Of a stretch of 8,257 nucleotides of DNA, positions 1 to 6,276 are shown one piece after another; the first letter of the stretch is position 1; the number at the start of each line of letters is the position of its first letter. The position numbers were made by a program, and so were the translations under genes. The notes below the pieces were generated by a model, which worked only from the letters and a program-made list of their open reading frames with translations, did not search any database and was not told the DNA's origin. The stretch is taken from positions 1 through 8,257 of the forward strand of contig JADGRG010000432.1 of assembly GCA_017881145.1 (NCBI GenBank), given 5' to 3'. This DNA is from Sandaracinaceae bacterium. Its GTDB lineage: Bacteria > Myxococcota_A > Polyangia > Polyangiales > JAFGIB01.

Positions 1-99
1 AGCCAGTGCAGCACACAGAGACTCGCTCCCACATCCACATGCCCGCGCGAACCCTTTTTCTCCGCGCCTGGCTCTATCCCCAAGAGAGGCTTCGAGATC
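1..99. other. upstream region of the OsmC-like gene, no gene recognised
   Basis: The leftmost 99 bases hold no recognisable coding sequence. A pyrimidine-rich run (CCCTTTTTC, 52-60) and TATCCC at 75-80 are the only promoter-like pieces; the latter is a TAnnnY box without a convincing -35. Upstream gene ends, if any, are outside the window. Confidence 0.3.
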
Positions 100-504
100 A
101 TGGACATCCAATTATCGTTCCCAGGCGGCAAACGGGTCGATGCTCAGGTCGGAAAGTTCACGGTGCAGAGCGACCAGCCAGCCGAGCTCGGTGGAGCTGA
201 TTCGGCCATCACTCCCTACGATATGTTCCTGGCGTCGATCGCCACTTGCGCGGGCATCTTTGCCCTTGGCTTCTGCCAGGCTCGCAATCTCTCGACCGAA
301 GGCCTGGCCATCGTGCAGCACCACGAGCTCAACGCGACCACGCACTTGGTCGAGCGGATCCGCATCGAAGTGAAGCTGCCGGCAGATTTTCCGGAACGCT
401 ACCGCGCCGCGATCCTGCGCGCCGTGGAGGGCTGCAAGGTCAAGAAGACCATCGCTGCGCCACCGACGTTCGAGGTGGCGTTGGCTGGCGAAGCGGCCAA
501 GTAA
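100..504 (+). CDS. OsmC/Ohr-family thiol protein
   Basis: A 134-residue protein with the size and pattern of the OsmC family. These small cytoplasmic homodimers use two cysteines to reduce hydroperoxides or handle other reactive thiol substrates. The first family cysteine is C50, in the helix segment PYDMFLASIATCAGIFALGF; the second is C112, in AVEGCKVKKTI. The N-terminal strands (IQLSFPGGKRVDAQV) and the central VERIRIEVKLP strand also fit. An extra cysteine (C59) lies one helix turn region after C50. The ATG at 100 is preceded by GAGAGG at 84-89, about 10 bases upstream. The frame stays open further upstream to the window edge, but that part has no family-like sequence. It is more like the YhfA/OsmC-like branch than classical Ohr, so the exact substrate cannot be named. 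It sits alone, and its end is followed by a 208-base gap holding a terminator-like hairpin. Confidence 0.9.
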   Translation: MDIQLSFPGGKRVDAQVGKFTVQSDQPAELGGADSAITPYDMFLASIATCAGIFALGFCQARNLSTEGLAIVQHHELNATTHLVERIRIEVKLPADFPERYRAAILRAVEGCKVKKTIAAPPTFEVALAGEAAK

Positions 505-663
505 CGCGCAACGCGGCCATCGCAGGCGAAGACGGTTGTCTGCAACGCACGCTGAGCAGCGTCGGTCTGCGCGCATGTCCCACGTGCACGCCTGTGCAGA
601 GACTAGGTGCGCCTGCCTACCGAGACGGACGGGTGTAGGATCGAGGTGTTGAGGTCGAGCGGG

Positions 664-687
664 GTGAGTGCATGGACACTCACTTTT
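664..687 (+). terminator. terminator-like hairpin with T4 tail between the OsmC and FapA-like genes
   Basis: GTGAGTG (664-670) and CACTCAC (677-683) form a perfect 7-bp inverted repeat with a 6-base loop (CATGGA), followed directly by TTTT (684-687). This looks like a weak Rho-independent terminator reading rightward. It lies 160 bases after the OsmC-like stop and 26 bases before the ATG of the FapA-like gene, so it could equally be a leader structure of that gene. The T run is short and the stem is not strongly GC. A GTG in-frame start for the next gene at 668 would lie inside this stem. Confidence 0.35.
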
Positions 688-712
688 CGGGCTCGGCCTG
701 GCGGCACCTACC

Positions 713-2053
713 ATGGCAACCCCGCGCATCAGCATTCGGATCACCGACGACGGCATGGCCGCCATCGCTAGCATCTCGGCGGGAGAAGCTGCCGGCGCAC
801 CCGAGCTAGACGCAGCACTCGATGCCATCGGCGTCTGCTTCGGCCTGGACACGGAGATGCAACGCACCGTTAGCGCGGCGCTCGAAGATCCGCTCTTCTG
901 CGACCAGCACGTGGAGCTGGCCTTCGGTCAGCCAGCGCACGAAGGCAAGCACGCCTCCTTCGAGCCGGCGTTCCACGTGGGCCTCCAAGCTGGAATGCTG
1001 CGCGCCGACGGAAGCATGGACTTCCACGATCGCGAGCTACTCAAGCCAGTGGCCGCGGGTGAGTTGGTGGGGCGTGTGCATGCCGCCGTCAGCGGCACAC
1101 GTGGACGTCGTGTCGATGGCGAAGAGTTGCCAGCCGCCGCGGTGCGTGAGCTCGAGCTGCGGTTGGGACCAGGCGTTTCGACCGACGCCGAAGGGCGTGT
1201 GCGCGCCGCGCGCTCGGGCGTCGTGGCCTACACCCAGAACAAATCGCTCGACGTGGTCGATCATCTGGTGCACGCGGGGGATGTCGATCTGCGCTCCGGC
1301 CACCTGGAGATGGATGGCACGCTCGCAGTGCAGGGCGACGTGCAACGTCTCTTCAGCGTGCGCGCCACCGGCGATGTCGATGTCGGCGGTAGCATCCAGG
1401 GCGGCAGCGCGTATGCCGGTGGCAACGCACGCATCAAGGGTGGCGTGTTTGGCGGAGACCCAGGCATGATCTGCGTGGAGGGCAGCTTCTCGGCACGCCA
1501 CGCAGAACGCGCGCGGATCACTTGCGGCGGCCTTTTGCTGCTGGAGAACGCGGTCAACTGCGAGCTGCGCGCCGAGGACATCAAGGTTACGCGGGCGCTG
1601 CGCGGCGGCAGCGCCGTGGCGGAACGTTCGGTGGTAACGCAGGAGGCCGGCTCACCGCATGGCAGCACCAACACCGTGCTCTCGGCGGCGGTGCCCTTGG
1701 AACGGCCGGTGCTCGATGTGCAGCGTGGGATAGGAGCGGCCAAAGCACAGCGCCTATCCCCGCAGCGCAGCGGCGGTGGCCTGCGCTCCGACGGCGAGCG
1801 CAACAAGGGTGGCAAGGCAGCCCGTGTCGGCATGGGCGTGCAGCGCAGCGAGCTCGAACGCAAGGTGCAGCGCGCCGAGCGACGCGAGCTCTTGCTGGGC
1901 ACTGCGCACGTAATGGTTAGCGGCGTGTGTCACGCCGGTGTGGTGGTGGAGATCGGTGATGCGCGGCTCGTGCTCGACCAAGAGCTAAAGGGCGTGCGCT
2001 TTTCGTTCGACCGGGAAACCAAAAAGCTGCGTATGGAAAGGCCATCAGAATGA
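713..2053 (+). CDS. DUF342/FapA-like beta-helix protein
   Basis: A 446-residue protein matching the DUF342 (FapA) family, cytoplasmic proteins with a right-handed beta-helix, some of which affect flagellar placement or polysaccharide production. Residues 1-155 form the variable N-terminal domain. Residues 163-310 carry the family pattern: VRAARSGVVAY, GDVDLRSGHLEMDGTLAVQGDV, then glycine-rich helix coils (ATGDVDVGGSIQGGSAYAGGNARIKGGVFGG). Residues 335-375 are a basic, glycine-rich, low-complexity linker. Residues 376-396 (RSELERKVQRAERRELLLG) are a short coiled coil, and a final strand region runs 399-440. The ATG at 713 was chosen because the in-frame GTG at 668 lies in a hairpin and adds 15 residues unlike the family; no strong ribosome binding site marks either start. 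It overlaps the CBS-domain gene by ATGA. No flagellar gene is nearby, so a motility role is not supported here. Confidence 0.85.
   Translation: MATPRISIRITDDGMAAIASISAGEAAGAPELDAALDAIGVCFGLDTEMQRTVSAALEDPLFCDQHVELAFGQPAHEGKHASFEPAFHVGLQAGMLRADGSMDFHDRELLKPVAAGELVGRVHAAVSGTRGRRVDGEELPAAAVRELELRLGPGVSTDAEGRVRAARSGVVAYTQNKSLDVVDHLVHAGDVDLRSGHLEMDGTLAVQGDVQRLFSVRATGDVDVGGSIQGGSAYAGGNARIKGGVFGGDPGMICVEGSFSARHAERARITCGGLLLLENAVNCELRAEDIKVTRALRGGSAVAERSVVTQEAGSPHGSTNTVLSAAVPLERPVLDVQRGIGAAKAQRLSPQRSGGGLRSDGERNKGGKAARVGMGVQRSELERKVQRAERRELLLGTAHVMVSGVCHAGVVVEIGDARLVLDQELKGVRFSFDRETKKLRMERPSE
1727..1760 (+). repeat. 8-bp perfect inverted repeat inside the FapA-like gene
   Basis: GGGATAGG (1727-1734) and CCTATCCC (1753-1760) are exact reverse complements separated by 18 bases. 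They lie where the coding sequence passes from the beta-helix into the low-complexity linker (about residues 339-350). The arms would allow a stem in the mRNA. No T run follows. Function unknown; chance occurrence is possible. Confidence 0.45.
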
Positions 2054-2469
2054 ACATCAAGGCTCTCAAGGCGGCTCAATTGATGACCACCGAGCTTGCC
2101 ACCATCGATGGCACCGCGACCTTGCGAGAGGCGGCGGCGTTGATGACGAAGCGACATGTCCACTGCTTGCTCGTGCCGCCCAGCGACCCCGAGCGCTGCG
2201 TCGGTGTGGTCACCATCAAGGACATCGTGCAGGTGCTTTGCGAAGGCGAGTCGGTGTTGCTCGACCAGCTCCGGGTGTCCGATGCCGTGACCTCGCCTGC
2301 GCTTTCCGTGCAGAAGGATTTCCTGATCGGCGATTGCATCCGCGTGATGCGGATGTCGGGCGTACGCAGTGTCCCGGTGCTGGATGGCGTGCGCCCGGTT
2401 GGCATCCTGAGCTTCACGGACGTGGTCCGCGCTGTCGCCCAGGCGACAGACGCGCCGCCGCAGCCGTGA
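2050..2469 (+). CDS. two-CBS-domain protein
   Basis: A 139-residue protein made of two CBS domains and little else, a fold that binds adenine nucleotides such as AMP, ATP or SAM as a regulatory sensor. CBS1 spans about residues 8-64 (AAQLMTTELATIDGTATLREAAALM; VGVVTIKDIV) and CBS2 about 75-132 (RVSDAVTSPALSVQKDF; GVRSVPVLDGVRPVGILSFTDVV). Both domains keep the closing G-[VI]-[VL]-[ST]-x-x-D signature. The start ATG overlaps the FapA-like stop (ATGA, 2050-2053), and AAAGG at 2037-2041 inside the upstream gene is a reasonable ribosome binding site, so coupled translation is likely. This suggests the CBS pair senses a nucleotide in a process shared with the FapA-like protein; that link is inferred from overlap only. 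The C-terminus (ATDAPPQP) is a short disordered tail. Confidence 0.92.
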   Translation: MNIKALKAAQLMTTELATIDGTATLREAAALMTKRHVHCLLVPPSDPERCVGVVTIKDIVQVLCEGESVLLDQLRVSDAVTSPALSVQKDFLIGDCIRVMRMSGVRSVPVLDGVRPVGILSFTDVVRAVAQATDAPPQP

Positions 2470-2494
2470 GCGGCGCTGCGTCTTCGCATCGCCG

Positions 2495-2626
2495 ATTCTC
2501 TGCAATAACGCTGGCGTGCAGGTGGCCGGGCCTACCTGGCAGCTCAGCGAGGAGCAGTGGCAGTGGGTGCTCGGCGTGAATCTCTGGGGTGTGATCCACA
2601 TTGCCTTGCGTCCCTCTCTTCAGTGA
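2495..2626 (+). pseudogene. fragment of a short-chain dehydrogenase (SDR)
   Basis: Read in the frame with codons starting at 2501, this stretch encodes ILCNNAGVQVAGPTWQLSEE followed by QWQWVLGVNLWGVIHIALRP and a stop at 2624-2626. The NNAGV motif, a helix ending in WxWVLxVNLWGVIH, and the spacing between them are typical of the classical SDR Rossmann core, where NNAG stabilises the central sheet and the VN asparagine belongs to the catalytic tetrad. The N-terminal TGxxxGxG nucleotide-binding part and the YxxxK active site are missing on both sides, and there is no start codon with a ribosome binding site. About 40 codons of a usual ~250-residue protein remain, so this is gene debris. Homology seems to begin near 2495 and fade after about 2605. 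Confidence 0.75.
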
Positions 2627-2949
2627 CCGAGCGTGCGCTTGGCGTGATCTTCCAGCTGGCGAACGGCGGCGGCGAACGCGTCTCGGATCGCCACATACAC
2701 GTCGGAGTGAGCAGGATTCTTGCTGCCCTCACGATTGACGATGAGCTCTTCGCCGGGGATGCGAAGATCGATGCGAACGTCGTAAGCGTTGCCGTGCAGC
2801 TGATGGTGATGCGGGGCCTCCACGATGACGCGACAGCTCGTGATCCGCTCAGCGAAGCGCTCTAGCTTCACGGCCTTCTCGCGAATACGGGCCTCGACAG
2901 CGTCCGAGCGCTCCATGTTCTTGAAGGTAACCTCAAGGGGAATCTGCAT
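2620..2949 (-). CDS. HPF/RaiA-family ribosome-associated protein
   Basis: A 109-residue protein of the hibernation promoting factor/RaiA (sigma-54 modulation, YfiA) family. These bind the 30S subunit near the decoding centre and silence or protect ribosomes under stress or starvation. The whole chain fits the family: MQIPLEVTFKNMERSDAVEARIREK (strand 1, helix 1), SCRVIVEAPHHHQLHGNAYDVRIDLRIPGEELIVNRE (strands 2-4), DVYVAIRDAFAAAVRQLEDHAKR (helix 2). AGGAGA at 2955-2960 sits 5 bases before the ATG and fixes the start. From memory, close relatives with this MQIPL start often continue into a C-terminal cold-shock domain of about 70 residues; here the protein stops right after helix 2, next to the SDR debris. 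It lacks the long HPF C-terminal dimerisation domain. Its own promoter probably lies in the 128-base gap upstream. Confidence 0.9.
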   Translation of the reverse strand: MQIPLEVTFKNMERSDAVEARIREKAVKLERFAERITSCRVIVEAPHHHQLHGNAYDVRIDLRIPGEELIVNREGSKNPAHSDVYVAIRDAFAAAVRQLEDHAKRTLGH

Positions 2950-2981
2950 AAGTGTCTCCTCTGCGTTAGCTACGTAGTCAC

Positions 2982-3002
2982 GGCTTGCGACTTACGCAAG
3001 CC
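2982..3002 (-). repeat. 8-bp perfect inverted repeat in the leader of the HPF-like gene
   Basis: GGCTTGCG (2982-2989) and CGCAAGCC (2995-3002) pair perfectly around a 5-base loop. The structure lies 33 bases upstream of the HPF-like ATG. No T run follows on either strand, so it is not a standard terminator. It may be an operator or an mRNA leader hairpin of the HPF-like gene; the sequence cannot tell these apart. Confidence 0.55.
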
Positions 3003-3022
3003 ACTCATCTCTTGCCGAGCGC

Positions 3023-3038
3023 GCAGACCTACGTCTGC
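3023..3038 (-). repeat. 6-bp perfect inverted repeat between the DUF4139 and HPF-like genes
   Basis: GCAGAC (3023-3028) and GTCTGC (3033-3038) pair around CTAC. It lies 39 bases past the stop of the DUF4139 gene and upstream of the HPF-like gene. Without a T run it is a poor intrinsic terminator; it may belong to a complex leader together with the repeat at 2982-3002. Confidence 0.4.
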
Positions 3039-3077
3039 AGGCGTCAGCTTTGTCGGGTGGCGGGGGGCAGCCTTCTC

Positions 3078-5294
3078 TCACCGCACCACGGCGAAGTCCA
3101 GATCGCGCACCTTGTCTTCTAGCTCGATCTTGCGCTCCAGGCGCTGGCTGTTCAGCTCGACGAGCTTGCGGCCCACTTCGTCGGCCTGCTTGGTGAGCTG
3201 CTCCAGGCGCTGACTCAGGCGCTTGCGCAACGCCACGGCGCGCGGGTCCTTTTGGATGGCCAGGAGATTCTGACGCTCCTCGTTGGTGCGCTGATCGAGC
3301 TCACTCTGCTGGGCCGACAAGCCCTGCAGCTGCGTGTCGACACGCCCGATCTCCTGGCGCGCCTGCACGATGGGTTCGAGCAGCGCGCGAGCTTTCGCAT
3401 CCAGCGACGGCGTCAGCAAGACTTGCTTGAGCAGCTCGGGCGCTCGCTCATCCCAGATCGTCAGCGAAGTCTTGGTCGGCGTCTGCTCCACGACCTTGAG
3501 CGTGCCGCTTTTCTCCTGTGGCTTGACCACCACCGGTAGGTAGTAGCCGTCCGCCAGGAGCTCCGTGTCCTTGGGCGGATCGATCAGCGTGTAGGCATCG
3601 CCGGCGCGCGGCTGCCGCACGATCACGCGCAGACCTTCTGCGCTCTGTGGACCTTGCACGTTCCAGGTGGTCGTCACGCGTTGGAACGACTGCACTTCCA
3701 TCACGCCGCGCACGATGCGCGTCAGCGTCTGCGTGTCGCCGGAGCTCTCCACCGAGGAGCGCACCAAGATCGAAGGCTCGGCCGCGAAGGGAATGGTCGC
3801 CATGTCGTGGCTGGCGATGGCTTCGGACAAACCCTCACCGACGAAGCTGCCACCCGCATAGATGCTGATCGGCCCTGGCTCGAGCACGAAGCTCGTGTCG
3901 TTCTTGAAGCGCACCACCCGGTACGGGTTCTGCTCGTAGCCGACCCCCGAGCCACCCTGCGTGAAAAGAAAGGTTTGCTCGCCGGGCACCATCTCGTTGA
4001 TCAACGCCACCATGCTCGCGCTGCCATCGGGAAGCGTGACGCGGTCGGTGAGGTCGAAGCGGGTGAGCCCCGCGATCTGCTTGGCCTGGGCTTTGGGCGC
4101 CATGCTGCGCGCCAGCGCGGCCATGTCGACCGCAGCCATCAGCGGCGCAGGTGCGGCGGCCTTTGAGCGCGCGAGCGCGGGCGGCTGGTTCGATGGTCGC
4201 GCCTCTCGCTTCTCCATCTTGGCGGATGGCCCTGCGGCGTTACCTTTGGGGCTTTCGTAGTCCGCGAGGCCGCCAAGCGCATCGCCCTCGGCGGACTGCT
4301 CCGCTTTCTCTTCGGCCGCTGGCGCAGGCGCGCCCGGCGTGCCGTAGCTGGTCTCACCGAACGCCATCTGTGCCTGCTTGTGCACGCCGCTCTGCGTCAG
4401 GTCGGGGCGCTCGACGTTCTCCGGTGTGTGTAGGTCGTAGCGGAACGAGAGCGGCGCACCCGAGGTCAGCCCGAGCGAGACCTTGTCCCAGTTCTCGCCA
4501 CTCACGTTCGAGACCACGGCCCAGGCTTGCAGCAGCGCTTTGCCGGAAGCGTCGGGCGCGAGCACCACGCGGTACGTGGGCTTCCAGAGCGGCGCTGCAG
4601 CCACGTAGCTGACGGCGAGATCGTGCTTGCCCGCATCCGAGAGCCTCACCACCACATCGACCTGTTGGAACATGCCCTCGCCCGAGGTCGCGTCCAGGTG
4701 GCGGTCGAGCTGCATGACGAGATCACCCTGGTCGAGCGTGATGGTCTTGATCTCGGAGACCAACGCAATTTCGAGCGCCGCGCCATCCAGGAGCGTGAGC
4801 TTGTGATCTTCGTATTCGGGCTGCGGCATCCGGCCGGGAGACATCGGCCGTGGCTCTGCCAGCATGCGCTCGACCATCACGATCCGGCCCTGCAGGTGGC
4901 GCGACTTGGTGTCGACGCTGATGTGCACGCCGCGCAGACCGTCGAGCACTTCCGAAAGACGTCCGCGACCCGGCATGAGCATGGAGAGCGCCGCGTCTTG
5001 CCAGGCCTGCGGGTCGAGCGGGATCGACACGCTCAGTGCTTTGCCGGAGCCTCGATCGACGACCGTCAGGCTCTTGAGCACATCGTTGACTTGGTCCTTG
5101 CGCACCCGGAGCGTGAGCCGCTCGCCACTCACCACACCCTGGCGCTCGAAGTAACCGACGCCGTTGCGATAGAGCACCACCCGCGAAAGCGGCAGCGGGC
5201 TCTGGGTCGTCGCGTAGGGCTTCTGGCTGTGACCGCAGCCGAGGGCGGCACAGAGCAGGAGTAGTGTCGACCACGATGAAAGTGGCTGTCTCAT
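3078..5294 (-). CDS. DUF4139-type lipoprotein with C-terminal coiled coil
   Basis: A 738-residue protein. It opens with a lipoprotein signal (MRQPLSSWSTLLLLCAALGC, lipobox ALG-C, modified cysteine C20); Gly at +2 gives no inner-membrane retention signal, so an outer-membrane anchor is plausible. Residues 35-280 form an N-terminal domain starting SRVVLYRNGVGYFERQG, typical of DUF4139-containing proteins. Residues 310-405 are a low-complexity Ala/Pro/Glu/Lys linker. Residues 406-625 resemble the DUF4139 beta domain (TRFDLTDRVTLPDGSASMVAL; NPYRVVRFKN; LEPGPISIYAGGSFVGEG). Residues 640-735 are a long coiled coil (QARQEIGRVDTQLQGLSAQQ onward). The start at 5294 was preferred over an in-frame ATG 36 bases upstream because TTGGAG at 5300-5305 lies 5 bases before it and the signal peptide then begins properly. 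The biochemical role of the family is unknown to me. It follows the beta-barrel gene by 49 bases. Confidence 0.85.
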   Translation of the reverse strand: MRQPLSSWSTLLLLCAALGCGHSQKPYATTQSPLPLSRVVLYRNGVGYFERQGVVSGERLTLRVRKDQVNDVLKSLTVVDRGSGKALSVSIPLDPQAWQDAALSMLMPGRGRLSEVLDGLRGVHISVDTKSRHLQGRIVMVERMLAEPRPMSPGRMPQPEYEDHKLTLLDGAALEIALVSEIKTITLDQGDLVMQLDRHLDATSGEGMFQQVDVVVRLSDAGKHDLAVSYVAAAPLWKPTYRVVLAPDASGKALLQAWAVVSNVSGENWDKVSLGLTSGAPLSFRYDLHTPENVERPDLTQSGVHKQAQMAFGETSYGTPGAPAPAAEEKAEQSAEGDALGGLADYESPKGNAAGPSAKMEKREARPSNQPPALARSKAAAPAPLMAAVDMAALARSMAPKAQAKQIAGLTRFDLTDRVTLPDGSASMVALINEMVPGEQTFLFTQGGSGVGYEQNPYRVVRFKNDTSFVLEPGPISIYAGGSFVGEGLSEAIASHDMATIPFAAEPSILVRSSVESSGDTQTLTRIVRGVMEVQSFQRVTTTWNVQGPQSAEGLRVIVRQPRAGDAYTLIDPPKDTELLADGYYLPVVVKPQEKSGTLKVVEQTPTKTSLTIWDERAPELLKQVLLTPSLDAKARALLEPIVQARQEIGRVDTQLQGLSAQQSELDQRTNEERQNLLAIQKDPRAVALRKRLSQRLEQLTKQADEVGRKLVELNSQRLERKIELEDKVRDLDFAVVR

Positions 5295-5343
5295 GGCGTC
5301 TCCAAAGGAAATGGCGGCGCCAGCATACACGCGGCAGCCGCGT

Positions 5344-6153
5344 TCAGAAACGCAAGCCGCCGTTCAGGTAGAGCACGAACGCTGACGAGCCGTCTCCGGC
5401 GACCTTCTGCAGGCGCGCGTCGCCGCCGATGAAGATGCCGCCGTCCATGGCGTAGAGAACGCTGACGCCGGGCGCGAAGAAGAAGTCTTTGCGGGTGCGC
5501 TGCCCGTTCACGCGCGGATCGGGATCTTGTCGGCCAAAGCCAAGCCCGAGCCAAATCGAGGGCCGCAGGATGATCTTGTTGATCCACACGTCGTAGCCAG
5601 CTTCGACGTGGGCGAACATGTAGTTCGCGGAGGCCTTGGCGGAAGGCAGCCCAATGCCTTGGGGACGCGTGTCACTGGAGCCCAGGAAATACTCGAAGCC
5701 GACGCCGGTGTAGAGGTGGAAGTCGAACTCGTAGCCCGCGCGTAGGCCGAAGCCGAGTTGATAAGGGTCGGTGCCGAACGACTTGTCAGTCTGGAAGCCC
5801 CAGCCGAGCAAGAGACCGGCGTCGAAGTGGCGGCCGTCGCCGACCTTCTTCTCGGGGATCGTGGCCACGACCTTCGGCGCCTTCTCTTCCTCGGCAGGCG
5901 GCCGCTCCCACGCATCAGGCTCCGCCACGGCTTCTTCAGCTGGCTTCTTTTCCTCGGCCGTGCTCTCGCTCGCCGAAGCCGTCTTGGACTTCTTCGTGGG
6001 CTCCGCAGCCTGGTTCATCAGGTCGTCGGTGCTCTTGGGCTCCGCGCTCTCGGCTTTACCCTTCTTGCCCTTGCCGGACGCATGAGCAGGAGCGCTGGTG
6101 GCGAAGACCAACCCGATGACGCCGAGACAGAGCAGAGCATGGCGAGCGTTCAT
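5344..6153 (-). CDS. secreted outer-membrane beta-barrel protein with charged linker
   Basis: A 269-residue protein with a Sec signal peptide (MNARHALLCLGVIGLVFATS, probable cleavage after APAHA at residue 25). Residues 26-105 are a disordered linker rich in Lys, Glu, Ala and Pro (GKGKKGKAE; AEEKKPAEE). Residues 107-269 look like a small beta-barrel: alternating amphipathic strands (FDAGLLLGWGFQ; YQLGFGLRAGYEFDFHLYTG; NYMFAHVEAGYDVW; IILRPSIWLGLGFG; FFFAPGVSVLYAMDGGIFIG), ending in LYLNGGLRF with the terminal Phe that BAM recognises. About eight strands fit an OmpA/OmpW-size barrel. GGGAG at 6161-6165, 7 bases before the ATG, selects this start over an in-frame ATG 48 bases upstream that would bury the signal peptide. 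The linker could span peptidoglycan or periplasm. Its substrate or role is not evident. Probably co-transcribed with the DUF4139 lipoprotein gene. Confidence 0.82.
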   Translation of the reverse strand: MNARHALLCLGVIGLVFATSAPAHASGKGKKGKAESAEPKSTDDLMNQAAEPTKKSKTASASESTAEEKKPAEEAVAEPDAWERPPAEEEKAPKVVATIPEKKVGDGRHFDAGLLLGWGFQTDKSFGTDPYQLGFGLRAGYEFDFHLYTGVGFEYFLGSSDTRPQGIGLPSAKASANYMFAHVEAGYDVWINKIILRPSIWLGLGFGRQDPDPRVNGQRTRKDFFFAPGVSVLYAMDGGIFIGGDARLQKVAGDGSSAFVLYLNGGLRF

Positions 6154-6234
6154 TGCAGATCTCCCAGTCGACGTGAGAGCCCGTGTGTACTTCATGCGCA
6201 ACCCGAAGGGAAGAGCGACCGCTCACGCCCCTTC

Positions 6235-6275
6235 GCAGGCCGCGCGTTCGCCACGACCCGCGCGTAGCAGGCCGC
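6235..6275. repeat. 9-bp direct repeat in the gap after leuB
   Basis: GCAGGCCGC occurs at 6235-6243 and again at 6267-6275, 32 bases apart, in the 123-base gap between the end of leuB and the beta-barrel gene. The interval is GC-rich with CGCGCG on each side. No intrinsic terminator with a T run is seen after leuB, so read-through into the beta-barrel gene is possible. The repeat may be chance. Confidence 0.3.
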
Positions 6276-6276
6276 T

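Noticed and set aside
549..562. ACGCTG-AG-CAGCGT dyad downstream of the OsmC-like gene as a terminator
   Set aside because: The loop is too small for the full stem and no T run follows; kept only as a chance palindrome.
613..641. TAGGAT (636-641) as a -10 box for the FapA-like gene
   Set aside because: The hexamer 17 bases upstream (CTGCCT) does not resemble a -35, and a terminator-like hairpin lies between this site and the gene start.
112..867. A 251-codon - strand frame covering the OsmC-like gene and the start of the FapA-like gene
   Set aside because: It runs antisense to two supported genes and its translation shows no family features.
2970..2996. TTGCGT/TACGTA pair (- strand, 17-base spacing) as the promoter of the HPF-like gene
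   Set aside because: The -10 lacks the conserved final T and matches the consensus at only two positions; a sigma-54 reading of the same region also fails because GG and GC are 12 rather than 10 bases apart.
4527..5264. A 245-codon open frame on the + strand opposite the DUF4139 gene
   Set aside because: Biased Arg/His/Glu composition, no recognisable motif or ribosome binding site, and lies wholly within a well-supported gene.
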